From Thalassospira sp. HJ (lineage in GTDB: Bacteria; Pseudomonadota; Alphaproteobacteria; Rhodospirillales; Thalassospiraceae), in assembly GCF_000948415.1 (NCBI RefSeq), contig NZ_JYII01000003.1, positions 184,494 through 248,493 of the forward strand: a stretch of 64,000 nucleotides of DNA, given 5' to 3'. This document shows, one piece after another, positions 53,227 through 62,290 of this stretch. Position 1 is the first letter of the stretch, and every line of letters begins with the position of its first letter. The translations under genes were made by a program, and so were the position numbers. The notes beneath the pieces are model-generated. The model searched no databases, was not told where the DNA came from, and worked only from the letters and a program-made list of their open reading frames with translations.

Positions 53227-54276
53227 ATGTCCAAGACCACCCCAACACCCCAAATGGCAGAAACCAGTACTGACACAGCCGAAACGGGTACAAATGCCCC
53301 TCGCGCGAGCATCTCAAGCCCGCAGATTCGCGTCTTGGTTTCTGCGCTTGGCGCGCGTCTTTGCGGGGTCTATCTGCGCGATCCCGAAACCGGGAAAGAG
53401 ATCAATATCCTGGTCAACCTGATCGATGATGCTGCCTACCTTGCGCAAGACAGCTATATCGGCGCGATCTGTGGACGCTATGCCAACCGCATCGAAGGAT
53501 CGCAATATCGCGATGAAAACGGCAAGCTCATCAAGCTTGCTGCGAACGAAGGCGAAAACCACCTGCATGGCGGGCCGGATGGCTTTGACCGCCGGATTTG
53601 GACGATCACGGCACAAACCGAAACCAGTGTTACGTTTGAGCTAACCTCACCTGACGGGGATCAGGGATATCCGGGCACATTGAAAGCACAGGCAACCTAT
53701 TCACTGATCGCCGATAATCGCCTTCGGCTTGAAATCACCGCCACCTGCGATCAGCCCTGCCCGGTCAACATGACCAGCCACGCCTATTGGAACTTGTCTG
53801 GAAAATTCGGCGAAACCGCTGCCGACCACGTCTTACAAATCAACGCCGATCAATGGCTTCCGGTCGATGACAAACTCATCCCCAACGGCCCGCCACGTGA
53901 TGGTGCCGGTACCGGATATGACTTCCGAAACCCCGCCAAAATTGCTGACATGCTGCCAAACGCCGACCAAGGCTTTGATCACAATTTCTGCCTGACCGGC
54001 AATCGCGGAACACTGCGCCAAATCGCCACCTTGTCAGCCCCCACAAGCAACCGCGCCATCAAACTCTTCTCGACCGAAACCGGCCTGCAATTCTATCTCG
54101 CACAACATTTCACGAACGAGATGAGAACCGAAACCGGCACAGCCCTCAACAAAACCGCCGGCATCGCCCTGGAACCACAAACCTACCCCAACAGCCCCAA
54201 CCGCCCGGACTTTCCAAGCCCTTGGCTCACCCCCGGTGAAACCTATCGTCATGTGATTGAGTGGGAGGTCGAATAG
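53227..54276 (+). CDS. galM: Aldose 1-epimerase (galactose mutarotase)
   Basis: A 349-residue mutarotase: CGRYANRIEGSQY, the general acid His in TSHAYWNLSG, and the catalytic Glu in KTAGIALEPQTYPNSPN near the C-terminus. It interconverts alpha and beta anomers of sugars such as galactose. The first 30 residues are a Thr-rich non-conserved leader. Divergent from the ytfQ operon, so the two probably act on the same imported sugar. Confidence 0.92.
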   Translation: MSKTTPTPQMAETSTDTAETGTNAPRASISSPQIRVLVSALGARLCGVYLRDPETGKEINILVNLIDDAAYLAQDSYIGAICGRYANRIEGSQYRDENGKLIKLAANEGENHLHGGPDGFDRRIWTITAQTETSVTFELTSPDGDQGYPGTLKAQATYSLIADNRLRLEITATCDQPCPVNMTSHAYWNLSGKFGETAADHVLQINADQWLPVDDKLIPNGPPRDGAGTGYDFRNPAKIADMLPNADQGFDHNFCLTGNRGTLRQIATLSAPTSNRAIKLFSTETGLQFYLAQHFTNEMRTETGTALNKTAGIALEPQTYPNSPNRPDFPSPWLTPGETYRHVIEWEVE

Positions 54277-54289
54277 AGAATTTCTCTGT

Positions 54290-56554
54290 TTATGGTTCGT
54301 TTATTGAGTTTACAGCCTCAACCAAGGCGTCGAAGTGAACCTTATCCTGCTTCTCGATAGAAGACATGATGATGTGGATTACTGAAACAGCTTCATTCTT
54401 GTCTGGAACTGGAGCTGCAGTACTGCGCTTGATTGAATGAGAGTAGAAGTGAGAGAATTTTCTGACCCGTTCAGCTTCGACCTTATCTTCAATCAACTGG
54501 CCAACATGCTGGTCAATTTTACTAATCGAGACGTACTTAAAAACAAAATATCTTTCGAGAAAACGTCGGCACATATTCCCGATATTAAAAAGCACGACTA
54601 TGTCGTCTTCAGGTTTTTGTAGGAAATTGTGCAAACACATGAACATAAAAAGATACTCTGAGCGAAACTGAGTAAACGCCTTAGGACACTCAACAATTGA
54701 AGAGGAGACACGGTCATCGGTATCCTGTCGCTGAATATAATAGGCAGAACTAAAACCCGTCTTTGGCCCCCCAGACATCCACTCCCAAACGAGATGAAAA
54801 AACTCGTAATTATGAGTTGAGACAAACAGCTGCTCGACGAGAACATTGTGCTTTTGCCCTTTCGCCGCATGCTCATCAAAGCTGTAAAACGTACTCTTAA
54901 TCAATGAGTTAACATGCAACAGATGATTAGAGTCTAAACTCGAAATTGGATCATCAATATAGACAACCAAGTTCGAAAAATCGTCGGCTTCTCTGTACAG
55001 AGTGACTATAAAATAACAGAATGAAATTGCGGTTTTTTCTCCCTCACTTAGATTTTTTGCGACTTTTCCACGGCGAACAATTTCAAACTCGTCGCTCTTG
55101 TTGACCTCGATCTGCAAGTCCCTCTTACCGAAGTAACTGACGAGCAACTCGTTTAGCTTTTCGGCTCCCTTGTGGGCTTTAGATAGCTGTGCTCGGTCCG
55201 CTTCGATGTTAGCAGTTAGCTCTTTCAACTCCTTTTTTGCCTGCGCCTCTTCATCCCGCAAAGCATCAACAGAAGATAGAATCGCCACACGATCCACTTT
55301 ACGCATGGCATCGCAAGCATAGTGATGGAGTAACTTCTCCACTGCTTCCGTTTTCAATTTTTCGAAGTTTTGAGACCTATCATTGTGCCGTTCAACAAGC
55401 TCGTTCAGTTTATTTATTGCTAAATCAAGCTCTGCTTCATCAAATACGTTGTCTGGCACTTCAACATTGCGAAACGGGTTCGAAATCTTTTCTTCAATCG
55501 CGGCATGAAGCGCCCCCAAGAAGTTGTTGTAAGCATCCTTCTTGCTTTTGAGAGTCTGAACAATCTCTGCCCAATTCTCATGTAACTCGGGGAAGAAGGC
55601 TGACTTCACATAATGAGCGCCGTCAATCTCGCAAAGCTGCCCTTTGACACTTTTTTGCAAATCAAGGAGTTCCTCCTTGTATAAGCTGTAGGAATCAGAG
55701 AAATGCGCCTGCAACTCTGAAATCCGCTCGTGGTTCAAAGACGATAGACAAAATTGGCAATGTTCGAGACCTTTGTGGAGACCGAGGCCTCTCTCGACCC
55801 ACTCAGAAACTTCCGGCTGGGCAACTAAAGATTCGACGACAACAACTTCAGTCAAATTTTTAGAAAGACACTTTGAAACTTCTTGCTGGGTCGTATCTAA
55901 ACTTGAGACCCTAAACTTTATTTTGCGCAGCTCCTCCCGACCTTCACTTGAGTTTGCACGCTCTCGCTCCACGGCAAATTCTTCATCACTTAGTGGTGCT
56001 GGTATTTCAGCTCCCCATGAAGCAAAAACCGGCCTCAACCTGGTTTTATTAAACCGAGCAATCCTTAATTCTCTGGCAATTTGGTTCCCACACTCGGTCT
56101 CGGCCCTGTTAAGTTTGTTTGTGAGAGCATCAGCTGATTCCGCAGCCTTTGTAGCCTTATCTACCAATTCTGCGCTTCGAACTTCTGACTTTTTAAGTCG
56201 ATCACGCACTTCTATATTTTCTTCGCCAAGCAATAAAATGGGTTGAACAGAATTCCCCGTTTCCCAACGAAAATTTGCTAATTTGAAGTCATCATTAAAC
56301 ACCCGAACTTTTGCTGATGATGTCTGACCGACAGTATGCTCAGCACCAGCGTGATCGACAAAGGTGTAACTTCCGTCAGCATAATCTTTGTGCCTTTCAT
56401 CTAGCTCAACGCAGCGAAATATTCTTGAAAGGGTTGTTTTTCCAGAATAATTCCAGCCAAAAATCAAGTTGAACTTCTGAAAGTCAGGAAGGTCTGCACC
56501 ATTGAAATCAGCATAGACGCCGAAGTTTTTTATCTTGTTTATCTTTCTGAACAT
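54290..56554 (-). CDS. AAA_13 ABC-type ATPase with HEPN-like C-terminus (RloC/PrrC-like)
   Basis: 754 residues from ATG 56554 (756 from GTG 56560, used for numbering). Walker A GWNYSGKTT (35-43), a long coiled coil broken by a zinc-hook-like CQFC (268-271), ABC signature LSEGE (504-508), Walker B LVVYIDD (531-537) and switch His in STHNYEF (583). The C-terminal part has R665-x3-E669, then R698-x5-H704, matching the Arg-Glu-His triad spacing of PrrC and the Rx4-6H motif of HEPN RNases. RloC anticodon nucleases have this same build and length. Probable anti-phage or DNA-damage-triggered tRNA nuclease. DNA is A+T-rich and the gene sits alone between galM and an Ntn hydrolase gene. Confidence 0.72.
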   Translation of the reverse strand: MFRKINKIKNFGVYADFNGADLPDFQKFNLIFGWNYSGKTTLSRIFRCVELDERHKDYADGSYTFVDHAGAEHTVGQTSSAKVRVFNDDFKLANFRWETGNSVQPILLLGEENIEVRDRLKKSEVRSAELVDKATKAAESADALTNKLNRAETECGNQIARELRIARFNKTRLRPVFASWGAEIPAPLSDEEFAVERERANSSEGREELRKIKFRVSSLDTTQQEVSKCLSKNLTEVVVVESLVAQPEVSEWVERGLGLHKGLEHCQFCLSSLNHERISELQAHFSDSYSLYKEELLDLQKSVKGQLCEIDGAHYVKSAFFPELHENWAEIVQTLKSKKDAYNNFLGALHAAIEEKISNPFRNVEVPDNVFDEAELDLAINKLNELVERHNDRSQNFEKLKTEAVEKLLHHYACDAMRKVDRVAILSSVDALRDEEAQAKKELKELTANIEADRAQLSKAHKGAEKLNELLVSYFGKRDLQIEVNKSDEFEIVRRGKVAKNLSEGEKTAISFCYFIVTLYREADDFSNLVVYIDDPISSLDSNHLLHVNSLIKSTFYSFDEHAAKGQKHNVLVEQLFVSTHNYEFFHLVWEWMSGGPKTGFSSAYYIQRQDTDDRVSSSIVECPKAFTQFRSEYLFMFMCLHNFLQKPEDDIVVLFNIGNMCRRFLERYFVFKYVSISKIDQHVGQLIEDKVEAERVRKFSHFYSHSIKRSTAAPVPDKNEAVSVIHIIMSSIEKQDKVHFDALVEAVNSINEP

Positions 56555-56657
56555 ACTCACTCGCGCTAACTAAGTAAGGTAAATCAACCCTACATTACTT
56601 GCGCACAGATTGCAGCACATGCTCACATCTCTCTTAAGGGTAGTTCATAACCAACGA

Positions 56658-58247
56658 CTAACAGCCACATACAGCCCCATCCGCCCTCGGATCAGAGGCG
56701 CCTTCCATCACGCCATCCTTGCGCAGACGAATTCCGCCCGCATGACCCATCATGTCTTCATAGGGTCCAACAAGCTCAACCGTATGACCAGCGGACTTCA
56801 ATTGTTCGATCAGAGCCGGATCAAAGCGGTTTTCGAGTTTCAGGGTTGTGGTGTCATCGCCCCAGGTTTTGCCAAGTAACCAGCGCGGGGCGCTCACCGC
56901 CTCCTGCAGGTCCTGCCCGAACATCACATTGCGGGTAAAGATCGCCGACTGGGTTTGCGGCTGCCCCTCGCCGCCCATGGTGCCATAGGTCAGCACCGAT
57001 CCGTCATTGAGCTTCGCCAAAGCCGGGTTCAGGGTATGGAATGGCAGGCGTCCCGGTCCGAGTTGGTTTGGGCCGTCATGCAGCGTGAAGCTCGATCCGC
57101 GGTTTTGCCACAGAACGCCGGTTTCGGGCACCACGACGCCGGAACCGAATTCCCAGAAGATGCTTTGGATATAACTCACGGCAACGCCATTGGCATCAAC
57201 CGCGCCCATCCAGATCGTATCGCCCGTCTTGGCAACATGCGGCCAAGGCAGTGCTGTTTTCATATCAATTTTGGCAGCCTCAGCAGCCAGCATTTCATCA
57301 GCCAGCAACGCCATCGGATCGATGCTCATGCGGTCCGGATCGCCGATATGGGCGTCGCGTTTAAGGAAGGCACGTTTGGTGGCCTCGACCAGGCCATGGA
57401 TATGATCAAACCCGTCACGCTGTGCGGTACCCAAGCCCAGACGATCATAAAGACCCAAGATCATCAGCGATGCGGCGCCCTGGGTCGGCGGGACCATGTT
57501 AAACACTGTACCGCTTGAAAGTTTGACCGACAGCGGAGCCACGATTTTGGCGTGATAGCCTTCCAGATCGGCACGGCGGATCGGACTGCCGGCGGCCTCA
57601 AGCCCCAGCGCATTGCTGCGCGCAATATCACCGCGATAAAAATCATCGAACCCGACGCGGCCAAGATGCTCCAGCGTCGCGCCAAGACCCGGTTGGCGTA
57701 GCACATCGCCGATGGCCGGCAGGCCGTTTGCGGCATAGGTCTCGACAAAACCCGTGGAGTTTTCAAGCTCCGGCATTTTGGATCGCGTCAGTTCAGATTG
57801 TGATTTTGTGATCGGCACACCGGTTTTGGCGTGATGCACAGCATCGACCATCAGGCGACTGTGTGGTATCTTGCCGCCAAGCGAGCTTGCAACCTCCGCC
57901 GCCTTGATCCAGCCGCCGATGGCACCCGCCACGGTCAGGGCCGCCAACGGACCCCGGGCCGGGATCGTGGCATGCCCCTGTTCGCGGTAGAAATCTGGTG
58001 TCGCAAGCGCGGCCGCCCCGCCGCATGCCCGGATGGCAACCGGATCCTTGCCCGGCTCGGCAATCAGCCAGAAGCCATCCCCGCCAATCGCATTCATATG
58101 CGGATAGACAACCGCGATGGTCGCGGCAGCAGCAATCATCGCCTCGACCGCGTTGCCGCCTTCGCGCAGGATGTCACGCCCGGCCTCTGCGGCCAGATGA
58201 TGCGGGGCTGTCATCATGCCCCCGAGTGCGGTTCTTGAACGTAACAT
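56658..58247 (-). CDS. Gamma-glutamyltransferase-family Ntn hydrolase (HpxW-like)
   Basis: A 529-residue Ntn hydrolase of the GGT family. The presumed self-cleavage nucleophile is the Thr in KTGDTIWMGAVDANG (near residue 350), rather than the TTHFS-type motif of true GGTs; GDT-x-W is the form I associate with oxamate amidohydrolase HpxW. Substrate probably an amide or gamma-glutamyl compound. There is no signal peptide, so it is cytoplasmic. GGAGG precedes ATG 58247. Divergent from a GntR regulator. Confidence 0.8.
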   Translation of the reverse strand: MLRSRTALGGMMTAPHHLAAEAGRDILREGGNAVEAMIAAAATIAVVYPHMNAIGGDGFWLIAEPGKDPVAIRACGGAAALATPDFYREQGHATIPARGPLAALTVAGAIGGWIKAAEVASSLGGKIPHSRLMVDAVHHAKTGVPITKSQSELTRSKMPELENSTGFVETYAANGLPAIGDVLRQPGLGATLEHLGRVGFDDFYRGDIARSNALGLEAAGSPIRRADLEGYHAKIVAPLSVKLSSGTVFNMVPPTQGAASLMILGLYDRLGLGTAQRDGFDHIHGLVEATKRAFLKRDAHIGDPDRMSIDPMALLADEMLAAEAAKIDMKTALPWPHVAKTGDTIWMGAVDANGVAVSYIQSIFWEFGSGVVVPETGVLWQNRGSSFTLHDGPNQLGPGRLPFHTLNPALAKLNDGSVLTYGTMGGEGQPQTQSAIFTRNVMFGQDLQEAVSAPRWLLGKTWGDDTTTLKLENRFDPALIEQLKSAGHTVELVGPYEDMMGHAGGIRLRKDGVMEGASDPRADGAVCGC

Positions 58248-58548
58248 TGTGCGTTGGCCTCCCTGCCATGACGGATCGCGGTTTGTTCATAACGCTGTTT
58301 TGCAGCTTCGCGGAAGACTTTTCACATCGTAGAAAGCGGCCGACCAACCAGCGTAGCGGTTCGGTCCTGCGCCTTGATAAGCCGCGTTCCGCCAACCAGA
58401 TAAAGGTATGTGGCGCACCAAACCGATATCCTCAGATAATCAGATCACCACTGTTGGATATTAGGCCTTTACTGGTGTATATGTCGCGCACGGAAACGTA
58501 AGGGCATAGCCCTCCAGGAGAACCTCGCAAGAAGGGTCGGATTACCAG
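58248..58548. promoter_or_regulatory. Divergent promoter region, Ntn hydrolase / GntR
   Basis: The 301 bases hold no gene. A+T-rich near 58425-58490, with a weak inverted repeat ATATCC (58426-58431) / GGATAT (58456-58461). Probably contains both promoters and the GntR site. Confidence 0.35.
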
Positions 58549-59274
58549 ATGATTGAGCATCGCCAGTCGTTTGCACTACCACGTGACACATCGGACGCTG
58601 TCGGCATTGCCCAGCAACTTTGTCAGGCACTGGAAGACGACATCGTCAGCGGCGCCTTGCCGCCCGGCAAACGCCTTGAAGAGCCGCTTCTGGCCAAACG
58701 TTTTGGCGTATCGCGAACGCCTGTGCGTGAAGCATTGCAAATGCTGACTGCGACCGAGCTTGCCGAAAAAATCCCGAACAAGGGTGTTTATGTTTCCATC
58801 GCCACGCCCGAACGCCTGACCGCGATGTTTGAAAGCATGGCAGAACTTGAAGGCATGTGCGGCCGCCTTGCAGCCCAGCGCATGACAAGCGGGGAGCGCT
58901 ATAACCTTGAGCGCATCCACAACGAGCTTTCCGAAACCGTGCGCTTGGGAAATTCCGAAGGCTACGAGGCGCTTAACCGGTCCTTCCACAATGCGATTTA
59001 CCGTGGCACCCATAATGACGTTCTGGTCGATGTCACGCTTTCGGTCCGTCGCCGTGTGGCACCATTCGGCCGGGTACAGTTCCAAAGCCTTTCACGGCTG
59101 GCAACGTCCCACGCTGAGCATCAGGGCATTGTTGATGCCATCCTTCGCGGGGATATCAAGGCAACCGAAGAACTGCTCTATGCCCATATCATGGCCGTGC
59201 ATGACCTCAGCCAGGAATATCTCGACAGCCTGCGCGACGCTGCCCCGCAGAGCGACCTTGCCTCCGTGACATAA
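58549..59274 (+). CDS. GntR-family regulator (FCD domain)
   Basis: A 241-residue protein: winged helix LEEPLLAKRFGVSRTPVREALQMLTATELAEKIPNKGVYV and an FCD domain with the metal-type residues in NRSFHNAIYRGTHN and SHAEHQGIVDAIL. It is divergent from the HpxW-like gene and probably controls it. AGAACC-type ribosome site is weak; ATG 58549 gives a normal family length. Confidence 0.86.
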   Translation: MIEHRQSFALPRDTSDAVGIAQQLCQALEDDIVSGALPPGKRLEEPLLAKRFGVSRTPVREALQMLTATELAEKIPNKGVYVSIATPERLTAMFESMAELEGMCGRLAAQRMTSGERYNLERIHNELSETVRLGNSEGYEALNRSFHNAIYRGTHNDVLVDVTLSVRRRVAPFGRVQFQSLSRLATSHAEHQGIVDAILRGDIKATEELLYAHIMAVHDLSQEYLDSLRDAAPQSDLASVT

Positions 59275-59290
59275 GGCAGATTGCGTCGGC

Positions 59291-60238
59291 TTATTGCGTC
59301 GGCGCGGGCTTTCGCAGCTCCCGCCGAAACGCGCCGGGCCCTTCGCCATATTGTGTCTTGAAACGCCGGGAAAACGCCGGCATTGATTGATAGCCGCACC
59401 GCGAGGCAATCTCATCCATCGACAGGTTGGTATCGCGCAAAAGCGCCTTGGCCCGACGCATGCGCCAGTTTTGCAGATATTGCATTGGCGCGATCCCAAC
59501 GCATTCACCAAACCGCACGACAAAACGCGTCCGTGACATGCCGGCCTGCTTTGCCAAGCGCTCCGACGTCCAGTCATGATCAGGCCGGGCGTGGATAGCG
59601 GATAATGCACGCGCAATCTTGATATCTGCCAATCCGGCAAGGAAGCCTTGCGGCATATCGGAACGCTGCAATTGCGCTGCCATAAGCGTGATAACAAGCA
59701 CCTCCATCAGACGCGCCAGTGCTCCCTGCCATCCGGGCTCTGCGTTCTGTGCAAGTGCTCTGATCATCGCAACGATGGAGGATTGCGCCGCTGCTGCGGA
59801 ATCATCGGCGTGCAGGATCACGTGATCATCAATCAAGCCAAATCCCGGATGGCGTTCATCCTCGTCAAACGCACAAAACCCGCACAATAAGCGCACATCA
59901 CACCCTTCGTTCGGTTGGTTGCGCAACATCCCCGCCACCGGATCGAAACCGACCGCCATGGCATCCGACAGTGCGACGACCTTGCGACCCGGCGCATCAC
60001 ACAGAATATGCCCGCGGCCATTTGGCACCAGCACAAGATCGCCTTCGTGAAGATCAATGACCGGTCCATCTTCGGACAGCATGAGCTTGCAGCCCCCTGC
60101 CAGAACCAGATGAAACCGGATGCGTGCCCCTTCAGTTGGAACTAGAACACTAAACGCACCGGCAAGCTCCGCAGTGAAATAAAGATCACTGCGCAAACGC
60201 AAACCGGCGCAAACGTCACTTAATACATCTTGCTGCAT
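59291..60238 (-). CDS. AraC-family regulator with cupin sensor (cupin_6)
   Basis: About 315 residues: N-terminal AraC-type cupin (LVPTEGARIRFHLVLAGGCKLML, LHEGDLVLVPNGRGHILCD) and two C-terminal helix-turn-helix units (SERLAKQAGMSRTRFVVRFGE; LSMDEIASRCGYQSMPAFSRRFK). ATG 60238 with GGAG upstream is chosen over TTG 60250. Divergent from the LysE exporter gene, its probable target. Confidence 0.87.
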   Translation of the reverse strand: MQQDVLSDVCAGLRLRSDLYFTAELAGAFSVLVPTEGARIRFHLVLAGGCKLMLSEDGPVIDLHEGDLVLVPNGRGHILCDAPGRKVVALSDAMAVGFDPVAGMLRNQPNEGCDVRLLCGFCAFDEDERHPGFGLIDDHVILHADDSAAAAQSSIVAMIRALAQNAEPGWQGALARLMEVLVITLMAAQLQRSDMPQGFLAGLADIKIARALSAIHARPDHDWTSERLAKQAGMSRTRFVVRFGECVGIAPMQYLQNWRMRRAKALLRDTNLSMDEIASRCGYQSMPAFSRRFKTQYGEGPGAFRRELRKPAPTQ

Positions 60239-60356
60239 CGTCTCCGCCAAGGATTTTGGAACGATCTGATAAATTATTGGCAGCTTAGCGCAAAGACACA
60301 GGACCGGGAATGCTCAATGATCCGTAAAGCGTATCACCAGATGGACAACCAAAATC

Positions 60357-60959
60357 ATGAGCCTAGAAAACCTCACCGCCCTGATCGGTTTTGCCTTTGT
60401 CATGTCCGTTACACCCGGTCCGGGCAATTTCCTGCTGCTGGCATCCGGTGCGAATTTCGGCATCGCACGCACCATCCCGCTGATCCTTGGCATCAGCAGC
60501 GGCTTTCTTTCGATGGTATTCCTGATTGGTTTGGGATTGGGCGAGGTTTTGGAGCGTTTCCCCATGGCACAGGACGTTCTGCGCCTTATCTGCTTTGCCT
60601 ATATCCTGTGGCTCGCTTACAAGATATCGCAAATCCGATCCCTTGATGGCACCGATCCAAAAACATCAAAACCCATCGGGTTTGTTCAGGCCGCAATGTT
60701 GCAGCTCCTGAACCCGAAGGCATGGACCGTCGCCCTGATCGTGACGGTCACCTACACAGCGCCCGACGCAGGCATTCGGGGGCTTTTAACGATGATTGCC
60801 GTCTTTGCCCTGGTCAATATCCCGTCCATATCGAGCTGGGCAATGTTTGGCGCCACCATGCGATACTTCATCAGCCAGGGCAACAGAGCCCGTATCTTCA
60901 ACATCATCATGGCTGTGCTTCTGGTCGCATCGATGGCGCCGATGTTACTGCCCCTCTAG
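60357..60959 (+). CDS. LysE/RhtB-family exporter
   Basis: A 200-residue membrane protein with five or six helices and the family signature GFAFVMSVTPGPGNFLLLASGANFG at the N-terminus and QAAMLQLLNPKAW near residue 110. These proteins export amino acids or similar small molecules. It lies divergent from the AraC regulator. The start is ATG 60357. Confidence 0.88.
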   Translation: MSLENLTALIGFAFVMSVTPGPGNFLLLASGANFGIARTIPLILGISSGFLSMVFLIGLGLGEVLERFPMAQDVLRLICFAYILWLAYKISQIRSLDGTDPKTSKPIGFVQAAMLQLLNPKAWTVALIVTVTYTAPDAGIRGLLTMIAVFALVNIPSISSWAMFGATMRYFISQGNRARIFNIIMAVLLVASMAPMLLPL

Positions 60960-60972
60960 GACACTCTCAGGC

Positions 60973-61509
60973 TTACCGCTGAGCTAGAAGCCGATCGAGC
61001 GACAGCTTTCCGCCCCCGGCAAAGACCATGGCAGTCAGAAGTGCGATCCAAAGCAAACGATGATCTATAAGCTCTGTCGGAAGGCCGTTGGCAAGCATGC
61101 CAAGGGCTGTACCATGAAACGCCACATCGACGATGGTTTGCACAACGACAAAGCCGATCATGCCAAGGGCAGCAAGGCGGGTAAACAGGCCCGCGACAAT
61201 CAGGATCGGCAAAAAGAACTCTCCAATGGTTCCGGCCCAGACAATCATATGCCACGGGAAGAACGGAATGGCGGAGGTATCATAAAGATACTGCTCGGCA
61301 ATCGGTGGCAGGATCTGTGCAAAGGCCCCGGCACTCAGACCGAAACCATCAATCTTGGTCAGCGCACTGTTGAAATAATAAGGCAGCAGCAGAAGCACAA
61401 AAAGCCCCCGGCTGGCAATCCCGACAACATCACGCCCCCCAAGGGAGTCCAGTTTCATCTCAAGACGGGCAAAGCCGCCCATTACGTTCTGTAGATTATT
61501 CGTCATCAT
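60973..61509 (-). CDS. DoxX-family membrane protein of the bufferin cassette
   Basis: A 178-residue DoxX-like protein with four membrane segments (FVLLLLPYYFNSALTKIDGF, MIVWAGTIGEFFLPILIVAGLFTRLAALGMIGFVVVQ). It overlaps bufC by 14 bases and closes the operon bufA-bufB-bufC-doxX. DoxX genes are frequent companions of MNIO/DUF2063 pairs; a redox or export role is assumed, not shown. Confidence 0.85.
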   Translation of the reverse strand: MMTNNLQNVMGGFARLEMKLDSLGGRDVVGIASRGLFVLLLLPYYFNSALTKIDGFGLSAGAFAQILPPIAEQYLYDTSAIPFFPWHMIVWAGTIGEFFLPILIVAGLFTRLAALGMIGFVVVQTIVDVAFHGTALGMLANGLPTELIDHRLLWIALLTAMVFAGGGKLSLDRLLAQR

Positions 61510-62290
61510 GCCCGTTTCCTCTCGGGGTATTCAGGCGGGCGTCGAATGCGCCCGTTGTTAAAAATTCGGCAAAGCTCGCAATGACATCAAAATCCGGATC
61601 GGCCTGAAGCGCCTCGGCGCACGCGCCACCAAGGCTCAGACCGCCTCGCGTCAGTGCAGCAAAGAACACCGCTTGCCCCGCGCTTAGAAGACGCATTTCG
61701 ACCTGCATGTAAGGCCGGGTAACTAGGACGGTTTCCGCGCGTTGCACGATGCTGGCTTTCCCACCCTGCGCGCCCTCGACAGGGTTTTGCACATTCCAGA
61801 TGGAAAAGACCGGATAGCTTGACGAAATGACCTGACAGGCCGGATGGACCTGCAGCTTCATGGCTTCAAGCTGGTCTTCAAGCCCGGCCAAGTCATCGGC
61901 CATCAAAGGCTTGGCGTCAGCTGATGTACTGACCTCAAGCCGGGCCCGTTCAAGCCGGGCAATATCAGGCAGATATGGCAAGCTTTCACGCACCGGATGA
62001 TTTGCTAGAAATTCGGCAAAGCCCGCCCCGTAAAGGGCAAGCGATCCGGCACGCGTGGTTTCCGATTGAACAAAGCCCTGTGCAAGGCGATCAAAAAAGC
62101 CGTCACCGACCAGCTTGTGCACCGTCGGATAAGCAGCCCCCAACGCGTCATAAAGTCCGCGATGGACGTTGTTGCGGTAAATCCTGAACCGATGCGCATA
62201 GCCTTCTGCGACACTGCTCGGCGCTGCATCAGGCTCGGATGCGTTCAGCGCATCGGTAAAGCCGTCATAAAATGCCTTGAGTGCCGTCAT
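61496..62290 (-). CDS. DUF2063 partner protein BufC/HvfC
   Basis: A 264-residue DUF2063 protein: VAEGYAHRFRIYRNNVHRGLYDALGAAYPTVHKLVGDGFF at the N-terminus, FAEFLANHPVRESLPYLPDIARLERARLE after it. It is the recognition partner that presents the precursor peptide to the MNIO enzyme. Overlaps bufB by four bases (ATGA). The C-terminal 100 residues are less conserved. Confidence 0.88.
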   Translation of the reverse strand: MTALKAFYDGFTDALNASEPDAAPSSVAEGYAHRFRIYRNNVHRGLYDALGAAYPTVHKLVGDGFFDRLAQGFVQSETTRAGSLALYGAGFAEFLANHPVRESLPYLPDIARLERARLEVSTSADAKPLMADDLAGLEDQLEAMKLQVHPACQVISSSYPVFSIWNVQNPVEGAQGGKASIVQRAETVLVTRPYMQVEMRLLSAGQAVFFAALTRGGLSLGGACAEALQADPDFDVIASFAEFLTTGAFDARLNTPRGNGHDDE

